IMG/VR virus record: IMGVR_UViG_3300030451_004185 | Location: 1-43,098 of that record | Strand: one strand, 5' to 3' | DNA length: 43,098 bases | Origin: a virus | Shown here: one piece after another, positions 32,102 to 40,393 of the stretch | How positions within the stretch are numbered: the stretch's first letter is position 1 | Layout of the letters: each line of letters opens with the position of its first letter | Notes under the pieces: generated by a model | The model's database searches: none | The model's input: the letters and a program-made list of their open reading frames with translations, nothing else | Told to the model about the DNA's origin: nothing | Program-made: the position numbers and the translations under genes

Positions 32102-32992
32102 TTAGCTAAATAGATTATCAGTTCCACTATCAAGGTTCTTTATAGCATCAAGTACTTTTTTATTTGGGTCCTGTTTAGTTTGTACAGAATTAACTGAACT
32201 AGAACTAGTAGGAATATTTCTAACATTTTGCATTTGCTGAAGCATATCTTGCCTCGTTGCATTGCTTACATTATTACTAATCTTATCACGATTTTTCATA
32301 TAATATATATCATCATATGTCATTTCATGTTTATTAGCCCAATCCATCATTTCATCAAACTGGTCGTCTGCAATATTCATGCGTTCTTTAAAAGCCTCAG
32401 CATCTTTTGCTTGTTTTTGTTGCAATGCTTGTTGCTGATTTTTTTGTTTTTCTTCGCCTAGAATATTATTAACTCTCTGTTCCACAGTTGAATTAATTAA
32501 CGAATTAAAATACTTGCCACTATCACCTTCGGGATTTTGAAATGCATCATTTACATCAAATTCAAAATCTTCAGGTAATTGAAGCCCGTTTTGTGGTTTC
32601 TTTCCATTTACTAAGTAGTCTTTAACTGTTTCTACCAAGCCTTCATCCTCATTCATACGAGAGAGGATAGGCATAAAAGGTTCAATCTCATCAAGTCTTG
32701 CTTTCATTTTTTGTGCTTCTCTTGAAGAGTCTTTGTACCTTTTCTCATAATCCACATATTGTTGTTCAGAGTCAGGGTTACCTTGTACAGGAGCCTGAGT
32801 TACCGATTCTTCTACTTGTGGTAGTTCGGAAACATCCTCAACATAATCATCGTCTTGGATAATTCCATTGACCTCTTGGTCTAGATCGGCAAAGAACTGG
32901 TTGTCATTGGAGCCAAAAATTGCTTCTTCTACTGCTTCTTCAGGTACAGTGTTTTCATCAATCTCTGGGTTTGCCATTGTTTCCATTTCCAT
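32102..32992 (-). CDS. Scaffolding protein (296 aa)
   Basis: Starts at ATG 32992 (AAAGGAAAGCAAATG), overlapping the portal gene by 35 nt; an internal ATG at 32977 also has a site. Acidic and disordered N-terminal third, long coiled coil in the middle (YEKRYKDSSREAQKMKARLDEI and a Gln/Lys-rich helix near 175-200), helical C-terminus with NKKVLDAIKNL. Position between portal and capsid and this composition are typical of phage scaffolds, which organise capsid assembly and are then removed. No protease domain seen. Confidence 0.75.
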   Translation of the reverse strand: MEMETMANPEIDENTVPEEAVEEAIFGSNDNQFFADLDQEVNGIIQDDDYVEDVSELPQVEESVTQAPVQGNPDSEQQYVDYEKRYKDSSREAQKMKARLDEIEPFMPILSRMNEDEGLVETVKDYLVNGKKPQNGLQLPEDFEFDVNDAFQNPEGDSGKYFNSLINSTVEQRVNNILGEEKQKNQQQALQQKQAKDAEAFKERMNIADDQFDEMMDWANKHEMTYDDIYYMKNRDKISNNVSNATRQDMLQQMQNVRNIPTSSSSVNSVQTKQDPNKKVLDAIKNLDSGTDNLFS

Positions 32993-35207
32993 TTGCTTTC
33001 CTTTGTTGTTGTTCGATTAAGCGTAATTTTTCCCTAGTGACTTCTTTATCACTATTCATTTTTCTTGCAGTGTCTTTCATCTTAACTATCGTATCACCTG
33101 CATTCTTACGCACTTCATTTTCAACTTGCATGACTTTAGCTTTAACACCTGACTGAACAAGTTGTCTTTCTAAAGTCTGCCTTATTCCTTCTGAATCCTT
33201 TACTTTCTTTTCAAGGTCAGAAATCTTACTCTGCATTTGTGCATACAGAGATTTACGTTCAGCAATTTTATCTTTTTGCTTAACATCAGTTTCAGCTAGT
33301 ACTGCAATATCGTCTACAACACCCAGCTTTAACAATTCTTTTAATTCTGATAAATATGCCCATCTATTTAATGGCAATGTACTTCCACCGATAATTCTTA
33401 TATCAAACTTTGCAGATGAATAATCCATAAATTTTCCTATAGCTTCACCCATATCATTGTACATAGGAATATTTATTTCTACTTGTTTATCTTCTTGCAT
33501 TGCACTTGGTTGTATTAATCTAAATACTTTATGAGCAGAATAGACAGCTTGACTATAATCTTTTACAACCTTACCACATTGCACTAATGCTGGTTCAATA
33601 GAAGATTTCATCCATTGTTTTACTCTTCTTGTACCATATTCATCTAATGCTAACATACCACGATATGTTTCAGAACCACCACTAGGATTTCCCATAGCTT
33701 GACTATATATACCAGCTAAATATTCCATTTCTCTTTTTCCATTTTCAACAATATTTGCAAATGAATTTGACAATGGCATAGGTTGAACAGGACTTGGAGC
33801 TTGATAACCATTATTTACAGGCAACAAAGCACCAGGAGACGCACTATAGTTTTCCCAATAATCTGTATCAATAGAACCTTCTTCATACATCCATCTTAGA
33901 CTAGAACCTAATGATGCATTGTGTACCAATAATTGATGTGCTTTATTTATTTCTTTTTGCTTACCCACAAGAGGAGAAACTGCACTAAGAGGGAATGGCG
34001 TACCAGTCCACTTATATGTGAAAGGGATAATCGGGTAGTGTTCACTTGGAAGGTCTCGTTCCTTAATGAACTGGTCGCCAACTATACAAGTAAGCTTTAC
34101 AGCTTTTTTGAAAAATTTAACTGCGTTTGTAATAAACTGAGAAGCTACTTCATCTTTTAATAATACTTGATATGCTTTTTCAGATAATACTTTGTTTTCT
34201 AATTTTATTAATTTTTGTTGAACATCATTAAACATTTGTGCAGATGTTTCTGCAAGGTTTGCTTCATTATTTTTAATAGCTTTTTCTATTTCTATTTTTG
34301 CTCTTTCAGGTAAAATTTGACCACTTTCAACAGATTTTTGTATTTGAACTTGCATTTCTTTTAATGAAACTTCCATTTCTCTTTGCATTTCATTTAATTT
34401 TACTTCAATCTGTTTTTGAGCATTTTGTAATTCTTTTTCACTTGGAGGTATTCGCATAAATACATTATAAAAAGCTCTGTTTTCTTTTTCAAAACATTCT
34501 ATATATTCTATAAGAGGACTATCAGAACCATCTAATGCATACGCTATATTTATATCATTACCTTGTATATCAGCACTAACAACATCATTTGGAGAATAAT
34601 TATATTCACTATGAGAACCTGTTGCTTTTTTAATTTTAGATGCATACTCTGGATATAGATTTATTAATTGCTCTTTAGGCAATAGTTTTCTACATAATAT
34701 AAAACTTGCATCTCTATATAATGGATCACGAGACTTTGGGTCTACATATAAATCAAAACTATTTGGGTTTTTGATAACAACTTCACCCATACCCCTGTCT
34801 GCATTAGCATCAACATCTACCATTAAATAGCCAACGCTTTTAGTTACTGCATCATTTATAACATTTGAATAGAGGGTAGCACCATCACTTTGAGACCATA
34901 TATAATCTGCAATATCACTAAACACAGCAGCAACATCGCTATCGCTACCCTCTTGAGCAATCGCCTGCCATCGAGGATTGTTCGCAGTTGCATAAAAATT
35001 TAACATTTCAACTACGGGTATTATCCTGTTTACTGTAAAAGTAGGCATCCCTTGCCCCTCTAAAGCTTCTACTTCTGCTTTAGAAAGTTGATTATCCAAA
35101 TAAAAATCATAACCTTCTTGATTCGTTGATTCCCAATCAACTCTATATTCGTCATTTACAGAATCAAAAAGTGTATGTATTCTATTTACTTTATCTTTTT
35201 GTGTCAA
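32958..35207 (-). CDS. Portal protein, P22-like (749 aa)
   Basis: Length matches the P22 portal family (about 725). N-terminal EGYDFYLDNQLSKAEVEALE then PTFTVNRIIPVVEMLNFYATANNPRW is the family's characteristic opening. A long central coiled coil (about 275-350, with LQNAQKQIEVKLNEMQREME) corresponds to the crown/wing insertion, and the C-terminus is again helical and charged (KISDLEKKVKDSEG...). Forms the dodecameric DNA channel at one capsid vertex and binds the terminase and later the tail stabilisation protein. Confidence 0.85.
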   Translation of the reverse strand: MTQKDKVNRIHTLFDSVNDEYRVDWESTNQEGYDFYLDNQLSKAEVEALEGQGMPTFTVNRIIPVVEMLNFYATANNPRWQAIAQEGSDSDVAAVFSDIADYIWSQSDGATLYSNVINDAVTKSVGYLMVDVDANADRGMGEVVIKNPNSFDLYVDPKSRDPLYRDASFILCRKLLPKEQLINLYPEYASKIKKATGSHSEYNYSPNDVVSADIQGNDINIAYALDGSDSPLIEYIECFEKENRAFYNVFMRIPPSEKELQNAQKQIEVKLNEMQREMEVSLKEMQVQIQKSVESGQILPERAKIEIEKAIKNNEANLAETSAQMFNDVQQKLIKLENKVLSEKAYQVLLKDEVASQFITNAVKFFKKAVKLTCIVGDQFIKERDLPSEHYPIIPFTYKWTGTPFPLSAVSPLVGKQKEINKAHQLLVHNASLGSSLRWMYEEGSIDTDYWENYSASPGALLPVNNGYQAPSPVQPMPLSNSFANIVENGKREMEYLAGIYSQAMGNPSGGSETYRGMLALDEYGTRRVKQWMKSSIEPALVQCGKVVKDYSQAVYSAHKVFRLIQPSAMQEDKQVEINIPMYNDMGEAIGKFMDYSSAKFDIRIIGGSTLPLNRWAYLSELKELLKLGVVDDIAVLAETDVKQKDKIAERKSLYAQMQSKISDLEKKVKDSEGIRQTLERQLVQSGVKAKVMQVENEVRKNAGDTIVKMKDTARKMNSDKEVTREKLRLIEQQQRKANGNGNNGKPRD

Positions 35208-35209
35208 AA

Positions 35210-35437
35210 TTATTTATCCTTAAATAAACCTTCGATAATATCAGCAATTAAATCAACACACTTTTCAAAAAAAATCTGTTCTTTTTCTTCAGATACAAAA
35301 GGTATGTCAATTTTTTTATTTATTTTACTAGCTAAATTTTCTTGAAACTCTTCAGACTGAACCCACTCAACTGCTTGTTTGCCAAGTTCATCAGCTTGTT
35401 TTTCCGCTAATTTTAATGCAATTAGTTTTAAACTCAT
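35210..35437 (-). CDS. Small helical protein between terminase and portal (75 aa)
   Basis: I choose ATG 35437 (MSLKLIALKL, GGAGAGAAAATG) over an ATG at 35461 that overlaps the TerL end and has no site. Helical, charged: ALKLAEKQADELGKQAVEW and a hydrophobic C-terminal helix FEKCVDLIADIIEGLF. Two nt from the portal gene. A packaging accessory is plausible from position; no family recognised. Confidence 0.6.
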   Translation of the reverse strand: MSLKLIALKLAEKQADELGKQAVEWVQSEEFQENLASKINKKIDIPFVSEEKEQIFFEKCVDLIADIIEGLFKDK

Positions 35438-35445
35438 TTTCTCTC

Positions 35446-36993
35446 CTATGCTACTACCCAAGATTTTGGTCTTGGTTTATGTTTTGAATATATTCCACGA
35501 CTAGAGGCAGAAAGGTTTTTAGGTGGGGATGCATATTTACATGCATAGGCTAATGCGTCAATAGTATCATCATGAGCCATTCTTGGTCCAAAAGTTAATA
35601 CTTCATGTTCTAAATCAAAATGACTTTTTTTTATGTGAATTGTGCCTATTGCAAATCTTTGAGCAAGTATTCCCTGTATTCTATCAAGTTTTGTTTGTCT
35701 AGTCCCAGGCTTTTCTTCTTTAAATTTTACACTAAAATCATTTCTTCTACGCATTTCACTACGCAAAGATTGAAATACAGGTTTTGACATTGTAGTATCT
35801 TCAACAACAAATAAGTTAGGATTATATGTATTTTGTATATCAAACATATAATCAACAATGCCTTTTTTATCTTCTCCTAAAATACCAAGTACAGGTATTC
35901 CTCTTTTTCTTATATAATCAAGAACATATAAATTATTTTCTTCATCTACTCCAACAACCATAATAACGCTATAATCAGATGTTGATCTTTGACTATCTGT
36001 AGCTGGGTCAACTCCAGCATATACATTAATAGGTTTTTCTTTGCCATCAATATAAATGTATGGTATTCCTGTATCTTCATCGATTTTATATGTACCATCG
36101 TGATATTTTAAATGATTTCTACTAAATATAGAATCTTCTTCACTTTGAACTTGCATCATATATTCTTGATAGAACTTATGAGGCATTCCACTATCAGAAT
36201 AAAATTTCTTTTTCTCTTCTAACTTACTAACAGGAAACCAACTATCCCATAAACTATTTCCTTTTTTATCTAATGCAGTATAAGTAATAACATCCCATGC
36301 AAATTTTCTTCTTTCTTTTTTAGCTTTTTCATTATTAGTCAAAAGATTATTAATAAAGCTATCAAAATGCACAGGTGTACCATTGATACGAAGCCTACCA
36401 GTATGAGGCTCCAAAGCAGGATAAACAACCGCAGTGATAAGGTTTCCATTTTTTGCTCTACTCTCTGGAGTAAGTGTATTATTCTCATCTTCAAAATCAT
36501 CCAATATTATTAGGTCATATCGTTTATGCAGTTTAGCACCACCACGAATACCTGAGATGTTAGATTTACAGACAAGTTTGCATCCATTCTGCAATTCAAT
36601 ATCTTCTTCAGTCCACTTCTTGCCTTTTTGCTGACCAAAGTAATAATGAATTTTCTCATTAAACTCTAAATGATATTTCACATAATCCATATTGCCTGTT
36701 GCAAGTTTTTGAGTAGCAGACACCCATCCATAAAATTGTGGCTCACTAGAGAAGAGAAAGTCATGGAGTATAGAGGCTTTGGTAAGTACAGTTTTTCCAT
36801 GACCACGAGGCAAAATGATAGCCACTTGTTTTTTATCAGGATTGTTAATAGTGTCTGCTACTTCGTAATGAAACGGAGGAGTTTCACTTCTAAGAAAATC
36901 GTCAGGTAAAAATAATTTACCAAATGATATTAAATCTTTTTTAGCTAACTGTAATGCTTCTTCTTGTACACTAATATTTTCAATTTTGTTCAT
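35446..36993 (-). CDS. terL: Terminase large subunit
   Basis: 515 residues. ATPase: Walker A LPRGHGKT (61-68), Walker B LIILDDFED (161-169), motif III region GTPVH (205-209). Nuclease: D329 in AGVDPAT, E398-D399 in VVEDT, and HDDTIDALAYA (474-484) with D475/D476 and D479. Drives ATP-powered packaging through the portal and cuts the concatemer. Overlaps the zincin-like gene by 14 nt. Motifs are complete, so the protein should be active. Confidence 0.95.
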   Translation of the reverse strand: MNKIENISVQEEALQLAKKDLISFGKLFLPDDFLRSETPPFHYEVADTINNPDKKQVAIILPRGHGKTVLTKASILHDFLFSSEPQFYGWVSATQKLATGNMDYVKYHLEFNEKIHYYFGQQKGKKWTEEDIELQNGCKLVCKSNISGIRGGAKLHKRYDLIILDDFEDENNTLTPESRAKNGNLITAVVYPALEPHTGRLRINGTPVHFDSFINNLLTNNEKAKKERRKFAWDVITYTALDKKGNSLWDSWFPVSKLEEKKKFYSDSGMPHKFYQEYMMQVQSEEDSIFSRNHLKYHDGTYKIDEDTGIPYIYIDGKEKPINVYAGVDPATDSQRSTSDYSVIMVVGVDEENNLYVLDYIRKRGIPVLGILGEDKKGIVDYMFDIQNTYNPNLFVVEDTTMSKPVFQSLRSEMRRRNDFSVKFKEEKPGTRQTKLDRIQGILAQRFAIGTIHIKKSHFDLEHEVLTFGPRMAHDDTIDALAYACKYASPPKNLSASSRGIYSKHKPRPKSWVVA

Positions 36994-38215
36994 CTATTTT
37001 TTCTGCTATTTCATCTAGTTGAGAAGCACTATATAAACCTACAGGAAGCATTGCTGGTAGGTTGTTATATAAATTTTCAATTTGTTTTGGACTAAATATT
37101 CTTAATAATTGATTATAAGGCTCTATATTTTTTACTTCAGAAGGTTGTATACGCCTTGACATCTTTGTAATTGCTTCTGGAGTTTCTTTTAACAAATATC
37201 TCATAGTCATTATTCTTGCAAATACTTCTGTAGGACTTTCTAAATATGATATATATTCTGAAGTTGATGGCACATATTTTTCTCGAAAACCGCTATAATG
37301 CATAGCACCAGGTTCAACTCTTGCACCTAATTCTTTTTTACTTGCTCGTCTTGCCATCCTAATAAATTTTTTAAACTCTTTTGGCAATCCCATATCTCCT
37401 CTTGTAATTGCATGTGTATATTCATGAATTAGTAAAGCTTTTCTGTAAACTTCAAAAGGAATGCCATATTCTCTTTCTACTTTTAAAGCATATTTAGAGT
37501 TTTGCATAAAAGATTTATTTAATATAATTTTTCTAGAAGGTTTTGGAAACCCTATAAAATCTAAGGCTTCTTTTTTCTCTGAAGCTATTTTTGCTAATTC
37601 TTCTCTAACTGCTTGTAATTCACTTGGGTCTTTTATATAATTTTTTAATTTAAAACCCGTTGGAGGATTTTTTGTCCAATCAACATCATCAAATGGTTTT
37701 ATACTACCATAACTATATCTACCAAAAGGTCCATCTGCACCCAGTGTTTCTTCAACAACTTGCAATGACTCATCAGTGCTATTTATTGCTTGTTTCATCA
37801 CAGGCTTATCATACACCATATTCTTTTTTAAATATTCAGCCGATGGTGTTCTTTGTGCATCCATCCAATCATTAACAAATGTTTTTGCCTCATCCATTTC
37901 TGACAACATTTTTTGAGTTTCTTCACCACTAGCAACTCTTTTATTAAAATCTCTTCTGTACTTTATATCTTGTAAAAATTGTACTTTATTTGACAATTCT
38001 TTTACAATAGGTTTTCCTAATTTACTTGCTTTTTTTGCTATAAGACCAAATGGTGCAAAAGATAACGCTATATCAGTTCCACTTTGAGGAACAAAAAAAT
38101 CTATAAATTCTTGCAGCCCTCTTTCTTGTTCTTTTGCTCTTTCTCTATCAGGGTGTTGACTAGGTAAAAGCTCAGCAACTTTCATTCCTAATGTTTTATG
38201 ATTTGGTTTATGCAT
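36980..38215 (-). CDS. Zincin-like metallopeptidase (411 aa)
   Basis: HEYTH at 264-268 is an HExxH zinc site, and the third ligand is likely Glu in LESPTEVFAR (E326 or E330), a gluzincin-like spacing of about 60 residues. About 260 residues precede it: an amphipathic N-terminus (IDFFVPQSGTDIALSFAPFG) that may contact a membrane, then coiled coil. Such HExxH domains occur in virion-associated and polyvalent phage proteins. It sits between small basic proteins and TerL. It could process virion or host proteins during assembly or entry. Substrate unknown. Confidence 0.6.
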   Translation of the reverse strand: MHKPNHKTLGMKVAELLPSQHPDRERAKEQERGLQEFIDFFVPQSGTDIALSFAPFGLIAKKASKLGKPIVKELSNKVQFLQDIKYRRDFNKRVASGEETQKMLSEMDEAKTFVNDWMDAQRTPSAEYLKKNMVYDKPVMKQAINSTDESLQVVEETLGADGPFGRYSYGSIKPFDDVDWTKNPPTGFKLKNYIKDPSELQAVREELAKIASEKKEALDFIGFPKPSRKIILNKSFMQNSKYALKVEREYGIPFEVYRKALLIHEYTHAITRGDMGLPKEFKKFIRMARRASKKELGARVEPGAMHYSGFREKYVPSTSEYISYLESPTEVFARIMTMRYLLKETPEAITKMSRRIQPSEVKNIEPYNQLLRIFSPKQIENLYNNLPAMLPVGLYSASQLDEIAEKIDEQN

Positions 38216-38330
38216 CTTCTTCGCTTTCGTCTACTTCAAAATCAACATCGAATACGCTCTGCCAATATGCATCTTCGTAATTAAAACCATCTATTATGTC
38301 GTCTTCGACAGAGCGTTTCGGTTCATTCAT
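38208..38330 (-). CDS. Acidic microprotein (40 aa)
   Basis: ATG at 38330 overlaps the previous stop (TAATG); its end overlaps the zincin gene by 8 nt. Product MNEPKRSVEDDIIDGFNYED... ends DFEVDESEEDA, net strongly negative. It lies next to three strongly basic small proteins, an arrangement that suggests a charge-paired partner or chaperone. No family recognised. Confidence 0.6.
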   Translation of the reverse strand: MNEPKRSVEDDIIDGFNYEDAYWQSVFDVDFEVDESEEDA

Positions 38331-38431
38331 TATTTGCTTTTCCTTTTACGTTTAGGTTTTGGCTTCATTGGACTTTTTTTCTTTGGTGGTCTTCCACGCT
38401 TTGAACCATAAGTTCCCTTTCCATAAGGCAT
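38330..38431 (-). CDS. Basic microprotein MPYGKGTYGS type (33 aa)
   Basis: ATG at 38431 with GGAGTTATAT upstream. Begins MPYGKGTYGSKRGRPPKKK, a short opening I recall from many marine phage genomes, then runs on as KPKPKRKRKSK. Extremely basic with an AT-hook-like GRPP core, so it probably binds DNA or RNA and may be packaged with the genome. Ends overlapping the next start (TAATG). Confidence 0.65.
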   Translation of the reverse strand: MPYGKGTYGSKRGRPPKKKSPMKPKPKRKRKSK

Positions 38432-38440
38432 ATATAACTC

Positions 38441-38716
38441 CTAACTACACTTGCAACGCCATTTGCGAAGTGCTTTGTTTATTCTACTATTTGGATCATT
38501 GGCAGTTTTCTTTCCTGTCAATCTTTTTTTCATGCCACACATTCTAGCACAAAAACTTTTACGTCTTGATTTAGCTTTACCTGTTGGATTTTTTTTAGTA
38601 ACAGGAGCTTTTAAATTACCACCTGTGGCTCTATTATAACTTGCACGACCTTTAGCATTAAGTCCGCCACTTTTAGACTTACCCTCTTTTCTTTGCCATG
38701 CTGGAGAACTAGGCAT
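38441..38716 (-). CDS. DUF6321-like basic protein (91 aa)
   Basis: Opening SSPAWQRKEGKSKSGGLNAK with GRASYNRATGGNLKAPV, then RRKSFCARMCGMKKRL and DPNSRINKALRKW, matches the DUF6321 family pattern as I remember it; full length for that family. Highly basic with three Cys near the middle and two at the end (CKCS). Common in phages of aquatic bacteria, role unknown. Probably a nucleic-acid-binding virion or packaging accessory, given its place beside terminase genes. Confidence 0.75.
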   Translation of the reverse strand: MPSSPAWQRKEGKSKSGGLNAKGRASYNRATGGNLKAPVTKKNPTGKAKSRRKSFCARMCGMKKRLTGKKTANDPNSRINKALRKWRCKCS

Positions 38717-38871
38717 TATTTGCCCTTCTTTCTAATTTTTTTAATTTTATTATTATGAGTTCTTGCAAAAATGTGAGTATCTGTTTCTCGTAAAAATCTT
38801 CCATAATATTTTTTACCACCAAACATCCAACTCACAACTCTTCCTTTTCCTTTTGGTATTTTCTTTTCCAT
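38716..38871 (-). CDS. Basic microprotein (51 aa), unknown
   Basis: Starts at ATG 38871 (AAGGAATAAAA region) and ends overlapping the DUF6321-like start (TAATG). Sequence MEKKIPKGKGRVVSWMFGGK, then KYYGRFLRETDTHIFARTH and a KIKKIRKKGK tail. Strongly basic with a beta-like centre. Part of a row of three consecutive basic proteins. Not recognised. Confidence 0.6.
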   Translation of the reverse strand: MEKKIPKGKGRVVSWMFGGKKYYGRFLRETDTHIFARTHNNKIKKIRKKGK

Positions 38872-38880
38872 TTTTATTCC

Positions 38881-39198
38881 TTAGTGTTTGCCATTCACTC
38901 GACTTAGTGAACCTTTTATTTCTGACACTTGATTATCAAGGTCATTTACATTTCTATTTAGGTCATCAAATTTCCTGTCTAATTTATCGTCTGATTGATT
39001 CCACCTATTTATAAGTTTAATTATCATACCTTCCATATTCTCAAGAGTCTCACTCTGACCCTTGTTTTCTATTTTTAGGTTTTGTAAAGCGTCTGCCTGC
39101 TCCGACCCTCTTTTGTTCATAGAGTAGACCATATACACTAACAAAGCCCCTACGACACCTATCATACCCGCTTCGCTGTAAATCGCTAGAAAATCCAT
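38881..39198 (-). CDS. Small membrane protein with coiled coil, holin-like (105 aa)
   Basis: GAGGTACG precedes the ATG at 39198. Residues 9-26 (EAGMIGVVGALLVYMVYS) form one membrane segment, then a coiled coil to the end (LQNLKIENKGQSETLENMEG..., LNRNVNDLDNQVSEIKG). Same layout as the lysis-cassette membrane proteins but 13 kb away, next to TerS. It could be a second holin or an antiholin, or anchor assembly to the membrane. Confidence 0.6.
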   Translation of the reverse strand: MDFLAIYSEAGMIGVVGALLVYMVYSMNKRGSEQADALQNLKIENKGQSETLENMEGMIIKLINRWNQSDDKLDRKFDDLNRNVNDLDNQVSEIKGSLSRVNGKH

Positions 39199-39212
39199 CG
39201 TACCTCGCTTTT

Positions 39213-39929
39213 TTATTCTTTGAGTTCTGGTCGCTTTGCATTTAATAATGAATCTTGATTAAATCCTTGAAAAACTGCACCTGATAACTGAGTTACCTTT
39301 GTGCCTTTTGGAACGACATCTGCCGCATCCCATAACATCTGTAAAGCCTTTAATCTATCTGCTGGTCGTTCACCAATTTCTAATTCGTCTTTTGCTTTAG
39401 ATATTAAGTACTTGAGATCAATTCCTAAATCTTTAAAAACGTCATCAAGTTCTTCTTTTATTGCCATAACAACTCTCTCTTGTTTAACTAAAATTGCAGA
39501 GCGTTCTTTTGCATATGCGACATTATTTGTCTTATATACCTTTAGGTAGGCTTCTTCAGGGTTCATACCATTTGCTACAAACTTAGCAAACAACATTTCC
39601 TGAGTCGTGAGGTTTTTTCTATCCTTTATAGAATCTAAGGTATTTTTATCACCACCGAAAGAATAAATATTCCTTCGTTTTGTAGAATCCATTTTAATAT
39701 TAGGTTTACAAATAAAAGTTCCTGTACAAGTACCAACGTATCGGTAACGAGTTTTACGAAATTTTACCCAACCTTGCCTTAGAATTTCGATAACAGAACC
39801 ATCATCGCACAAGACCCAATCTCCAATTTCTGAAACTTTCCAATCGGGTTGTATAACTAGGTCATCGGGTACTTCGGTAGGGTCGTCATAAACTTTATGT
39901 TCTATTTTTTTAACTGTATAACTACGCAT
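39213..39929 (-). CDS. terS: Terminase small subunit (probable)
   Basis: 238 residues. Residues about 100-200 match Terminase_2-type small subunits: a helix NLTTQEMLFAKFVANGMNPE, then EAYLKVYKT, a Lys/Arg helix with the V-x-x-AI-x-EELDDV continuation and a C-terminal helix bundle ADRLKALQMLWDAADV. The first 90 residues are an extra beta-rich part (GDWVLCDDGSVIEI, RYVGTCTGTFIC). Recognises packaging sites and loads TerL. Second gene of the late operon; the GGAG before its ATG is unusually close, so translation is probably coupled to the preceding gene. Confidence 0.7.
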   Translation of the reverse strand: MRSYTVKKIEHKVYDDPTEVPDDLVIQPDWKVSEIGDWVLCDDGSVIEILRQGWVKFRKTRYRYVGTCTGTFICKPNIKMDSTKRRNIYSFGGDKNTLDSIKDRKNLTTQEMLFAKFVANGMNPEEAYLKVYKTNNVAYAKERSAILVKQERVVMAIKEELDDVFKDLGIDLKYLISKAKDELEIGERPADRLKALQMLWDAADVVPKGTKVTQLSGAVFQGFNQDSLLNAKRPELKE

Positions 39930-40137
39930 CTCCTATTACAAATCCACTATCTATACTGATTAACATTAGCTCATCGTATTTGTTAGGGTCTTTTCCGAAG
40001 AATGGGGTTATACATTTATCTATATAAGTCATGTTTTCAGGCAGTTCTACTCGAGAACTTGTATCCAACGTTTCTTCTATTGATTCAACTTCGTCTTTAT
40101 CATCATCATACATAATTACTAACCTATATTTTTTCAT
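39922..40137 (-). CDS. First late gene, small acidic protein, possibly leaderless (71 aa)
   Basis: I choose ATG 40137 (MKKYRLVIMYDDDKD); the open frame continues to 40218 but across a likely promoter. No ribosome binding site is visible before this ATG, while a -10-like TATATT ends six bases before it, so the mRNA may start at or next to the ATG. Acidic: DDDKDEVESIEETLD and FGKDPNKYDELMLISIDSG. Overlaps TerS by 8 nt. No family recognised; may help TerS. Confidence 0.55.
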   Translation of the reverse strand: MKKYRLVIMYDDDKDEVESIEETLDTSSRVELPENMTYIDKCITPFFGKDPNKYDELMLISIDSGFVIGDA

Positions 40138-40142
40138 GCAAT

Positions 40143-40172
40143 AATATACACATATTTGAAAGGTCTTGACAA
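40143..40172 (-). promoter_or_regulatory. Leftward sigma70-like promoter for the late operon
   Basis: Read leftward: TTGTCA (40172-40167), 18-bp spacer, TATATT (40148-40143), each five of six from consensus. Start of transcription would fall about the A of ATG 40137. The -35 box overlaps the -35 of the rightward promoter by five bases because TTGACAA and its complement TTGTCAA occupy the same site. Boxes are direct observations; activity is inference. Confidence 0.5.
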
Positions 40173-40194
40173 ACATGCTTTTTTGCTTTAAATT
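40166..40194 (+). promoter_or_regulatory. Rightward sigma70-like promoter for the 96-residue early gene
   Basis: Perfect -35 TTGACA (40166-40171), 17-bp spacer, TAAATT (40189-40194, four of six). Directly overlaps the leftward promoter's -35, so only one direction can be occupied at a time. Inverted repeat TTGGGAAT (40193-40200) with ATTCCCAA (40246-40253) covers the likely start site and could be an operator or leader hairpin. Confidence 0.55.
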
Positions 40195-40393
40195 GGGAAT
40201 AGGGTCAGGCACACACAATACACAATATGCAGACCCAATATTTACATTCCCAAAAGATCAAACTTTAAAAATTGTAGCATTTTAGTATTCACTCCATATT
40301 GTGTGGTATCCCCCTATGCGTTGCTTTTCGAGATTCGGCAACCACTTGTTTTTCATAGAATCTCATTTAATCATAATATAGGAGGGCATCATC
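40193..40393 (+). promoter_or_regulatory. Structured 5' leader with several inverted repeats
   Basis: About 190 nt between promoter and start codon, no ORF. Inverted repeats: TTGGGAAT/ATTCCCAA (40193-40200, 40246-40253) around GGGTC/GACCC (40202-40206, 40232-40236); ACACAATATG (40220-40229) with CATATTGTGT (40295-40304), which would compete with the first set; GTTGC/GCAAC; and GAGATTC (40330-40336) with GAATCTC (40358-40364). AGGAGG precedes ATG 40394. Mutually exclusive folds suggest a regulated leader or an operator cluster. Confidence 0.5.

Noticed and set aside
39050-39241. Leftward 63-codon frame overlapping the small membrane gene and TerS end
   Set aside because: Covers coding sequence of two better genes and has an unconvincing basic composition.
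40138-40218. N-terminal extension of the first late gene to 40218
   Set aside because: It would read through the proposed promoter; the sequence MCVPDPIPNLKQ has no ribosome site and looks non-coding.
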